Under the pieces are notes generated by a model. That model did not search any database. It saw nothing but the letters and a program-made list of their open reading frames with translations, and was not told where the DNA came from. Below are positions 23,201 to 35,200 of a stretch of DNA of 64,000 nucleotides, in pieces (the first letter of the stretch is position 1; every line of letters starts with the position of its first letter). The position numbers were made by a program, and so were the translations under genes. Origin of the DNA: Bedellia somnulentella (taxonomy: Eukaryota > Arthropoda > Insecta > Lepidoptera > Bedelliidae); the NCBI GenBank assembly GCA_963576735.1, contig OY755178.1:1860001-1924000 (forward strand). The letters are read 5' to 3'.

Positions 23201-26200
23201 CAAGTTTTATAAGTATGAGTGAAAATATAGGCTATCTACAGTATAAACTACAAGTTTAACTATCTCCATAGACCAAAATATCGTTTTAGACCGATCAGCT
23301 CATTGTATGCAGGAATAAAATAACAAATTCGATTTGCGAGATTTAACACAGTTTGAGGGCACATGCACGCTTTTCAAGCTATCAGACCCGGACACTTTCA
23401 GGGTAGTAGTCTATAAAATCTTCTGAGTGCAAACACTAGGCCAGTTTGGTGGACCCAATAAATTTTTTAATTTATATCAAAGTGGGCTCAACATGGTAGA
23501 TTCATAAGAACATAGAAAATACCATTATTTATTTTATTTCAACTGTTTAGAAGCGGATGGAGAACCATCACCAACGATACTTTATTTCTACCAGCTTCTC
23601 TACTATTAAGATCCTAATGTGACTGAGGAAATTCTATTTCTAAGGCTCTGGCTACGCCCTTTCGGATTCATGCCCGCGAGCATATGTTTGTATGTTTCGT
23701 CCTTATTTTTCCAGAACCAAATATTACTACCGAATACCAAATTCTGGCGTTGGCAAATATGAGAACCAGTTCCTAACCCCACTAGACGGTGAGACGTGGT
23801 GGTGTATACTAGCAACATTGGCTATTTGTTTTGTGATTCTTGGACTTGCCGCTAAGTTGGAACTGCGAGGCCGGTTTTTGCAGTATGCCTTATTTAGCGT
23901 AATGGCGTCCGTGTGTCAGCAATGTAAGTTTCATCAAATTATTATACATACATACATATACTCACGCCATTAATTCCCATTGGGGTCCCTCGTCCAAATT
24001 ATTATCTTGTCAATATAATAGCCAATGTGGATGGGATTGTTAGTAGAGGACGGCCTCGTAAAACTCCGAAGTGAGAAGAATATAAGAGCATGTATGAGAA
24101 GAATAATGAATGTAAGGGAAGCAAGAGAGTTTTGTCAAGATCGTACTAAGTGGCGATCGATAGTTTCTGCCTACCCCAATGGGAATAATGGGCATGAGAA
24201 TAAGTAAGTAAGTAAGTATTATCTTATCAGTACTATAGTTTATGTTGTCGGCTTAGGATAGCATTTTGACATAAAGCGGTGTTTTTGTGGTCTTTGTGGG
24301 TTAAGGATTGTTGAGCGGAGATAATGCTGAATTCGAAGGTTTGACAACCCTTGTTTGAGATTCATAGCCGTGATTTCACTATCAAATTATTAAACTTGAA
24401 ATATAACTAAATGGCTTTGTTTGTTTAATAATTACTTCATTTCAATATAATACCAAGTAAGTAAGAAAGTATTGCTGTGTAGTGTCGGCTTAGAATAACA
24501 CCATTTCTGCCAGAGGATGTACGTAAGAGGCGACTAACGGTATTCGGGCTTTTAAGGGATTTTCGGGCGATGCGGTTGGAGACCCATCACCAACAACCTT
24601 TATTTTGCCATCTTTTCCCCACTCATCTTTCCAAAAGTGGCTGAGGAACTTCTACTTCCTTAGCTCTGGCTTCTTAGGATTTATAGCAGTGAGTTTATGT
24701 ATGTATGTACCAAGTAAGTCCTAAAAGGTACATCCACTTTTTTTTAAAAACCGTATTTTTCCTTTTTGATTTCAGTTTTTGATGATGCGGAGGAGCGTAA
24801 TATCTTTAGAGTATCTTTAGGTAAGAATTGTTATATGTCTTTTATGTTTATACAAGTTATCCTCATTTCATAAAATTCAGATAGACTTCTTCATTGGGAA
24901 CTAGTGGGCGTAAGTAACATAAACATAAACGTTCACGCCGAACATCCCCGAAGAGGTTGGCAGAGGTACTTATACTTCTGAACATCACGTGACTTTGTCA
25001 CCTGCTGTTCAGAGTACCCATGTTTTGCATGGACAGTGTACTCACGTGATAGGGGGCAGGGGGATGACTAAGTACAACTCAGCCATGTGGGTTTCCTCAC
25101 AATGTTTTCCCTCACCGTTAACAACCATGGTAAATTATACACATATGTCTTAAGAAAAGACAAATTGGTGTAGGCCCGACCCAGGATTTGAACACTAGTC
25201 GTTTGCACGATAACCGAGTGTTCTACCCACTGGGCTATCAACGTTGGTGGGCGTAAGTATTATGATTTAATAACATGGATTAAACCAACATTCAGCGAAA
25301 AACCTTGTACACAATTTTTATCGACCACAACTTGATCAATATTAAATGCCCGTATTTTTGTTACTATTACATACAGTATGACTTCTTTGTTGTCATCGAA
25401 TCTAATTCACCTTCTTTCAGCACGGAGAATCACAGTATTTATAACAGGGACAAGTTGTGTCTTACTATACAACTTCTACACCAGCAGTGTGGTTAGTTGG
25501 TTATTGAGTGGACCTCCTCCGTCTATCAACTCCTTGCAGGAATTACTTGAGAGCCCTCTTGAGTTGGTATTCGAAAATGTTGGGTATACTAAGTCTTGGT
25601 TACAGGTGAGTAAGGAAATTATAAAGATGTGTATTAATTCTCTACACTAAAGAAATCAAATCTAACTCCCTTTCACACCATTATTTTTTAGTGAGATAGG
25701 ATGACATACCGTGTAGTACCGGCTTAGAATGTCAGCACCCCTTTCTGCCCACGGGTGTAGTAAGAGGCGACTAAGGGTATGAAGAGTTTTTAAGTAGTTT
25801 TTGGGCGATGCGGTTCGGGACCAACGAAACTTTATTTCTAGTTTCTAGTCCACTTTCAACTTCCAAATATGGCTGAGGAGTTTCTAGCTCTATAGCTCTG
25901 GCCACCCTTTATTGGGATTTATAGCGGGGAGTATATGTATTCTTAGTCTTATGAATTGCTAGGTGCTACCCTGTAAAACCTCTTAAAGCAAAGGCTTACC
26001 CGTTTATATATCCACCAAATTATTAATATGAAATAAAATTGCTGTGTAGTGTCGGCTTAGAATAGCAGTACCCCATTTCTTCCGGTGGGTGTACGTAAGA
26101 GGCAACTATCGGTATTGGGGCCTTTAAGGGATTGTTGGGCGATGCGGTTGGAGACCCATCACCAACAACCTTTTTTTTTACCATCTTTTCCCCACTCACA

Positions 26201-29200
26201 TTTCAAAAAGTGGCTGAGGAATTTCTAATTCCTTAGCTCTGGCTACCCCTTCTAGGTATTTATAGCCGTGAGTATATATATGTATTGTATGTATGAAATA
26301 AAACTATAGTTTTTTTACCAAATACTCGGATTAGAGTGATCTTTAATAAGTAGATAAATTATTATTTCGTTGTTTCATTAATTGCAATTTATTACATCGG
26401 ATATGACCCTCGCTCCGTATCATATCTAGTTTAAAGAATATGTTGTCCATACAACGTGGCAATGATGCAAGCGTGCCAGGCACTTTTACACCAGATATGA
26501 CACGGGGCGCGTATTGTGTCCTGTAAATATTCGTAAATAAGGTGTCAAATTGTAATTTTTTGTTACGTTGGGTATATAAAAAGATTTATTTAAAAAAAAC
26601 ATATAGGTTCCTGACTACTATTACAACAAACGGAATGCAAAGGTTGAAGATCAGTTGCGGAAGAAGAAAGTATTTAATAAGAAGAAAACAGATCCTCTGA
26701 TTCTCTCTTTGGATGAAGGAATCACTTATTTAAAAGCTGGAGGTAAGGACCAAATTATCAAATACCTAGTCGGTTCTTAAATACTGTCACTGGCCATTTA
26801 TTTTAAAAATAGAACACCTAGACCAAAAGTGAAATGGTGTTCGATTTTCAATTATTTTTAATACTACATACATACATACATACATATACTCACGGCTATA
26901 AATCCCTAGAAGGGGTAGCCAGAGCTAAGGAATTAGAAATTCCTCAGCCACATTTGGAAAATTGAGTGGGGAAAGGATGGTAAAATAAAGGTTGTTGGTG
27001 ATGGGTCTCCAGCCGCATCGCCCAAAAATCCCTTAAAAGCCCCAATACCGTTAGTCGCCTCTTACGTACACCCATCGGTAGAAACGGGGTAGTGCTATTC
27101 TAAGCCGACACTACACGGCAAAATTTTATAATTTGAATACTAATCTGCAAAATAGCAGGAGTGCTCTACGATGGAGTAGACACGCAAAGAAAACTGAGTA
27201 ACAGTAATTGCATTGCATTGTTGCGGCCTTCCACCAAAGACGATATTCAACTTGCTTCAAAGATTAAAACTCACGATGAGGTTCGTATTCCGTACCATCA
27301 AGAGGTACAATGAAACCTCTAGTATCGATGACGAGAAAAGAACTGGCAGACTTCGTTCCGATGGGATTCCAGGGATGATCAAAGCAATCAAGGCGCGTAC
27401 GGCAAGAAATCCCGACCGCAAGTAGAAATTGATGTCTTTGAAGATGTGTTTAACCAAAAGTACCGTAAAAAAAGTACTCGATGAAGACCTGGGACTACGA
27501 GCTTACCGATAAAATAGTGGACAGATTCTGAAAGCGCGTCTGATAGCTGTGAGAGTCAAAAAATGCAAAGTATTGCTTAAGCGGTACACCAAAAAAAAGA
27601 CACCGCGAACTCCTGTTGACAGACGAGTTTTTTTTATATTTAAGAGAGATAGAACAAAAAAATGACAGGGTGTACGCTCACAGCTCTGCGGCCGCTGGAA
27701 ATGCCATTCCTAGAGTGCAGCACGGTCATTATCCATCATCAATCATGATTTAGTGGCGAGTGTCCTACTATGGCCCTACTGAAGTGAGTTTTTATGAACA
27801 AGGTGTCAAAACCAGTGCAAAAGTGTATGGAGACATGGTTTTAGATCGCATAGTAAAAGATCTGCCCCAGACACTCTTTGGAGGATGGCCATTTGTGTTT
27901 CAACAGGACTCTACATCTGCTCATAAGGCCAAAACAACTCAGGAGCGGTTTGAGCACCAGAATGTCGAGCTATTAAGACATCAAGATTGGCCCTCATCCA
28001 GCCCTCACCTCAATATACTGGATTACCAAATTTAGCAGAAATTGGAGAAGAAGGTTTGTTCTAAACCTCACAAAAATTTGAGCAGCCTAAAGTCATCATT
28101 GACTAAAGCAGTGACCGATATCGACATGAATATGGGCCGTGCTTCTATTGAATACTGGCCGCGAAGATTGGAGGCTTTTGGAAAAATTGTGGCAAACGTT
28201 TTGCATATTTTTTTTGTTTAATGTAAGCAAATTCAATCATGTCTTATTTTAAAAAATCTTTTTTTGAATATCATGACTAATTTTCATTTTATGGCCAATT
28301 TTGTTTGTGACACAATTTAAGCACCGACTAGGTAGATATATAGTAAGGATAAGCACTAGGACTACCATAAATAAAGGTTTGTTTTTAATACATGATTAAG
28401 CTAGGAATTTAGTTGAAGATATTTAAACTTTTAGTGTGAGAGATAATTTTGGCAATTATGAATGACAAATAATAAGTTGGACAAGTCACCCACAAGTACT
28501 CTGAGAGATTTTGATTCTTTCATCAAAGTTATTAATCACTATTAGGCAAAATGACGTGTCTATTTCGTTAACTACATCACTTATTAAGATTTTCAAGGAA
28601 ACAATAGTGTAGTGTAGTGCTGTGTAGTGTCGGCTTAGAATAGCAGTACCCCATTTCTTCCGGTGGGTGTACGTAAGAGGCGACTAACGGTATTGGGGCT
28701 TTTAAGGGATTTTTGGGCGATGCGGTTGGAGACCCATCACCAACAACCATTATTTAACTATCTTCTCCCCACTCAACTTTCCAAAAGCGGCTTAGGAATT
28801 TCTAATTCCTTAGCTCTGGCTACCCCTTCTAGGGATTTACAGCCGTGAGTATATGTTATGTTTATGCAATAGATTGAATTGACTTCTTATATACTCTGTC
28901 CTTATCATATTCTTGCAAAATATTCAGTGGTTCTTAACGACGCGATATTTCCGGCAACGTTACTGCTGAATTTCGTGAAAATATTTGATAAAGTCTGCTT
29001 TTAATTGCACAACTGTTCCCGTGAAAGCCGTACGAAACAACCATGGATAGGAGGTTGGTTAAGTCATTTATTATTATGTGCTTTAGCGTATATTTTGTGA
29101 TGCAGTTGGTACCCTCTACAAACAATCCTTTATTTGACTTTCTTTTTCAATTTAAACTTCCATTTTCCTTCCAAATTCTACTAAAAATATGGTTTATGAT

Positions 29201-32200
29201 GAGCCTCCAGCCACATAACCCAAACATAGCAAAAATAAAATAAAATAAAGGTAATGTTTATTTGCTGCCGCAATTTAAATTACTGCTACATAAAAAAAAC
29301 ATAAAACATGTCAAAAGAACACAATAAAAAACAAAACCTAAAAATCTTAAAATATTAAAAAAAAAAAAATTATACATACATACATAACATACATTAACGT
29401 TCACGCCGAATATCCCCGAAGGGGTTGGCAGAGGTACTAATACTTCTGAACATCACGTGACTTTGTCACCTGGTGTTCAGAGTACCCACGTTTTGCATGG
29501 ACAGTGTACTCACGTGATAGAGGGCAGGCCTATCACCGTTTTGTACGAATACACGGTCACACGACTAAGTACAACTCAGCCATGTGGGTTTCCTCACGAT
29601 GTTTTCCCTCACCGTTTACAACCATGATAAATTATGCACAATTATTATTATTAAAAATCAGTTAAAACCCCAAAGCCTGAGTCGTTTTGACGTTGATGAT
29701 ATTCTAAGCCAACAATACGCTGCTATTATCATAAATTATGAAATAATACTAACTAGTTTACTACTACAATTATTGTACTTCAAATGCTCCTAACTCAAAT
29801 TGATTTACTTCAAAATCATAATAACTCAATCAAATTAAACGTAATTATTTAGATGAGACTGATAATACAACTAGGTTTCGCCTATGGTAAATTGAATATC
29901 GGTTTATCTAGTAAATTTATATTATATTAAATTTGTTACTTAAACTTACTCATGTACTACTGGACTGAGGCTTAGATCACAGATACCGCACTTCATACAA
30001 ATTCAACTCCCAAAAGTGGACCGCGATCATACATATAGAGAAAATTGTTACAAATAAATGAATGCCATTATACCTCTTCCAACCCCTTCGGCGTCATCGT
30101 TTGTGAATATTTATGTTCAATTTAGAAAAATAAGAAAAATTTAAAAAATGAAATGGAGCGAAGCGTATCGTAGCAAAGATTTTAACCCTGACATTTGCAT
30201 TCCGTTCGAACTCCTGTTCCTCCTTCGCCGTTCAAGTGATGGTGACCAAAATGGTCAGGAGCCTTCAGATGATAATCATGATCATAAATCAGAGTAAGTT
30301 ACTCGATTTTAATCATAATCATAATATAATCATAATCATAATCATTTATTCGTTGTAAATGCGGGTTACAAAGTTGTTACATCGTATTATTAATGGTGCC
30401 ATACACATTTTGCTCTTCCGAGCTTACAACATCAGTCTTTATATTTTTATATTGTAATATGTTTTTAAATTAAAATAGGTAAAAAAAATATAATAAAACA
30501 TTCTACAAAAACCAATAAATCCTACAAAAGTACAACACAAGTCAAATTAATTTCCATCATTTATAACACATTAATAACATAAATAACCAAATAATAATGA
30601 TAAAAATCATTGTATCACTGACCCAACAGACTTTGTACTATTACTTGAAGGATGTCGTCGAACTGAAATATTTAGCTGAACCGTTGACCGATGATTTTGA
30701 ACACGCAAAAATTTCGCAAGTCCAAATATGGTATTGAGTCCATGATATGTTTCGTCTATGATCATATATCGTACTCGTATATCTGTTGAGCTGTTAAATT
30801 CATGTCAAAAAGACGTTGGTGTAACTGCGAAGAAAAAAAATGCTTCATACAGCGGATCATACCTCATAAATTCATATTGTAAATTTAGCTGTAAGCCCCA
30901 CAAAGAAAAAAATAATAATTTCAGGATACGCATTCCACGCCCAAGTCGCAAACGCCAACCACAAGATATCCCAGTCGTTCAGCCGGTCAGAGTTGTGTGA
31001 ACTGGGCTCCTTGCAGTCCATGGAGAACACTGCCCTGTACCCGGCCGTGCAGAGTGGTAGTCCTTACAAGGAATTCCTTACTTGGAGGTATGGTGCATAG
31101 TGGTATAATAATAAAGAATAGCGTGTAACCAACCGTGATAGCTCAAAAAAAGTTAAAATGTTTATTTTTCAAAATTAAGGTAAAAACTAAAAATTTTTGA
31201 ACGTATTTTTTTTTAAATTTGTCATTAATCCGTTGCTTCGGAAGGTGTTCGTAAAGAGATGAAACATTCACATTTTTACATTTTTTAAAAATATGGTTTG
31301 TACAATATGTGTGGTTAATTTATCATGGTTGTTAACGTTGAGGTAATACATTGTGAGTAAGCCCAAATGGCTCAGTTGTACTTTGTCATGTGACAGTGCC
31401 CTCTTTCACGTGAGCACAATGTCACGTGATGTTCAGAAGTATTACAGTAGTATTACCTCTGCCAATCCCTTCGGAGATATACAGCGTGAGCGTTTGAGTT
31501 TTGAGTTTGAGTAAGGTCCATATATTTATACAGTGAAGAGTTTTCCTTATTTAAATTATATTTTCTAATAATACATTTAGAAGCATGACGCCAATTAACT
31601 TTCAAACGCGTCAGTACACTTGTATAAAGTTCTGTGGAAAATAAAGTTGAGACATACTTGTTTGTTTGAATTTTACTGACGTAAATTCTTGAGAACAAGT
31701 TGAAACCTTTCGGACTTTTCACTTACATGAACGTGAACATTTTCTCTATTTTTACGTTTTAGCGCTTGTGTTAGTAAAAAGTTTGCTGTATATTCTTTAA
31801 TTAATAATTCTTTCATTTTACTTATCTATTAACTATAACACAGACTTGCAAATTTTAACTTTTATTTTCCCCTTTTGGATTTGAATGCTGATCTTGGGGT
31901 ATTTTGGTGCGTAGATTACGAATATGTACTTGGTTTTTTTCTATCACCCTCAGTTTTTTGAAAAATCCCTACTTTGTAAAATTGAAAAAATACACGACTT
32001 TATTTGAGTATTTATTTTTTATTACAATTAAGAAACAATTACATGACTTTAAAACATTAAAAATATATTTGGGGGACAATAAAAAAATAAATAAAAATAT
32101 CAAATACTTTTGTGGTATCTTGCTTTTTTTTCACTGAAGCTCCGATTGTGAGATTTTCGCTTGAAATTGCGACTTGCATCATCTCGCTTTAACAGCCAAC

Positions 32201-35200
32201 AATAGTCTGCCATCATTGTTTTATTCCACTTTCCCTGATAGCGACGTTCCATCTCCTTCAAATCCTGGTGAAATCTTTCGCCTTGCTCTTCACTTACAGC
32301 TCCCAAGTTATCAGGAAAGTAGTTCAAATGTGAATTAAGGAAATGAAGTTTAATGCTCATCGAACATCCCATTTTTCCGTAATTTTCAATCATTTTCTCC
32401 ACAATTTCTTCATAATTTGGGCTTTTGTGGTTTCCTAGGAAATGTCTTACTACTTCCTTAAAAGATTTCCAGGCTTCTAACTCAATTTCACTCAATTTTT
32501 CATCGAAAGCTGTGGGACCCACTGTCTATCTTGATTGGCAATTGTTAGGCCAAAATACATATTGTAAACATTACTTATGAATTCAGTAATGTTATGCTGC
32601 TGTTTTCTCAGCATAAACTGCCCACAAATGTAGCAAAAATTGTCCGGAGAGTTTAAACACTTTCGTGATGACATTTTTCAAGTGAGCGTTATGAATTGCA
32701 CAGAAGTACTGATTTGTAGAAAAAATGATATTGCTATTTATACAAAAAAATATACACATCTACCTTCATAAACTCTTTTCTAACGATTTAAGTGAATTTT
32801 TATAAAAAAAAAACATTAAGTCTACTAGAAACGAGGTATTTAGCAAATGACTCAAAAATCCTATTTTTTTTATAATAAAGGTATGTCACTTAGTTAATTA
32901 AGTTTTATTTAACTAATTTTATATTTATTAGAACTCATTAATTAGTGTCTAATTCATTCAGTGCATTTTTTGTTTAATTCGAATCGATTTAAATAAAATA
33001 TTATTTAAAAACTAGGAAGGCCTAGGTAATTTTGGAAAAATTAAACGATGCTAAATAACTAAAAAACCTGACGTGATGGAATTTTTTAAATATTTTTCCT
33101 GTAATCAGCGCCCCAAAATCTATCCAAATCAGTCATCAAAACTGAAAGGGGAAAACCATTGCAGACCTGTGTAATTAGTGAAGGCAAGCACAAAACTTTT
33201 ACTTTTATTTTACTTACATTAATCAATATTTTTTTACATCACTTTTATATGTATTAATGGGGGTAGTGCTATTCTAAGCCGACCTACACAACCGGTGGGA
33301 GTACGTATGAGGCAACTAACGGTATTCGGGCTTTTAAGAGATTTTTGGGCGATGCGATACCCATAACCAACAACCTTTATTTCACCATCTTTTCCCCACT
33401 CTCTGGCTGCCCCTTCAAGAGATTCATAGCCGTGAGTATATGTATTTATGTATTAATATTTTATTGTTAAACTAATCACTTCGCAAATCTTTCCGGAAGA
33501 TATCACTGGTGTAAGCGATAAAGCCGCCAAATGTATTTTTATCCATAATCATCACCAGCCAATAGACATCCACTGCTAGAAATATAGTGCCCCCAAAGAT
33601 ATCCACTATGACCTGTACTGTGCTGCGTTCACCTATCGGCTTTCCGGGGAGTTGATTATGTATCTTTAGCAACCGCGATTGTGTCGCAAGTTGCAATAAT
33701 GTCGCTGTCAAAACTGCCAAAACGCATACAAATTTATGACATTGACAACGAGTTAAATATGAGTTTATAACTAGAACCTATCACATCTGACTAACCACAT
33801 CTAAAAGCCAAAAAATATAACTAATCCTCTTCTTCTAAGATTTTCACGATTGCACATTATAATTGAAACAACTTTTGATTTTCGGATATTTTAATCGCGT
33901 ATTATAACATTATTTTTAAAGCCCGACGTTTCGAAAACTTTTCAGTTATCATGGTCACGGGAAGACTGAGGTGTTATTTGTCATTATACAGTACTATAAA
34001 ATTATAAGGATTAGGAATTCTGATAACTCAATTAGTCACACAGTTTATAGGAAACCCACCCACACTGATAGGTACCTCAATGGTGACTCACACCACCATC
34101 CATCTCAGTTAGCTACTGTTGGTAAAACTTTGTTTCAGAGAGCCAAACATCTTTGTGACGAACACCATCTTGCTGGAGAGCTCAGTCATGTGAAACAAGT
34201 TCTTCACAACAACAAGCTGAAATTGCCCCGCCAACGTCACCGCTCCTCCGATAAACCACCTACTGTTGAAAGACTCCCTGCAACTCTACCTTTTGTAAAG
34301 GGTGTAACAGACAAAATTAGTACTGTGTTACAGCGTGCTTCCATTAAGACCTACTTCAAGCCGCACCAAAAGATAAGTCAGTTTCTAAGACCTATCAAAT
34401 GTCAGATCCCTTTACAAGATGCAGGCGTTTATAAACTAGACTGTGAGTGTGGTCTTTCATACATCGGCCAAACAAAGCGTAGTGTAGCAACTCGCGTTAG
34501 AGAACATATTGCTGATATGAAGAATAGGCGTCCTGGAAGATCTGCTTTGTGTGAACACACCTTTGATAAGCCAAACCACCACATGCGTTTTGACAAACCT
34601 ACAATTCTAGCAAAAGAGAATCGATTGATACCTAGAATGATACGCGAGTCTATTGAAATAAAGAAACATCCAAACTTCAATAGAGATGATGGTTGGCAAT
34701 TACCACCTGCTTGGAACCCGATCATTAGCACAACCAAGCGAGGGAAGAACACTAGCAAGACTCCAGATAACATTAGCTCTTTTTGTACATAGCAAATATT
34801 AAACGCAAATGTAACTTAAAATTTTGTGAAGGTAGTTAGTATTAATAATTTTATAGTACTGTATAATGACAAATAACACCTCAGTCTTCCCGTGACCATG
34901 ATAACTGAAAAGTTTTCGAAACGTCGGGCTTTAAAAATAATGTTATAATACGCGATTAAAATATCCGAAAATCAAAAGTTGTTTCAATTATAATCCTCTT
35001 CTCCTCAAAGCCTCAGTCGCCTCAGAGAACGAGGTCACGTGTCTCGCACGCAACGCCGTCTGCAGTCTCCAGACATCTCGTGTGACGGGAGCACTCCTCG
35101 ACCCTTGGGCCTTGGAGGAGCAGCACCGGCCTTCATTCTGCTGGCTTTGGGCTTCTTGGCCGCTACTGTCGTCCTGGTTCTTGAGTGTGTTTCAAAAAGG

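Larger units (their letters stand above)
26763..28334 (+). mobile_element. maT-type mariner (DD37D), dead
   Basis: Ends TACCTAGTCGGT(T/G)CTTAAAT are inverted at 26763 and 28334, giving ~1.3 kb after removing a nested SINE-A (26866-27120). Starts 20 bp past the exon 11 donor, on the same strand as the receptor gene. Confidence 0.8.
33834..34990 (+). mobile_element. Penelope-like element, 5'-deleted
   Basis: Flanked by TAATCCTCTTCT at 33822-33833 and 34991-35002. Ends are inverted ~150-bp repeats (33858-34009 and 34840-34990) plus a 24-bp extension on the left only, the asymmetric layout known from Penelope elements. Carries the end of the protein with the GIY-YIG nuclease. Lies 26 bp upstream of exon 13. 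Confidence 0.85.

Noticed and set aside
30147..30296. Possible exon [13 protein letters not shown]...
   Set aside because: Ends at a plausible GTAAGT, but has no acceptor, breaks the IR75 frame if included, and shows no recognisable domain.
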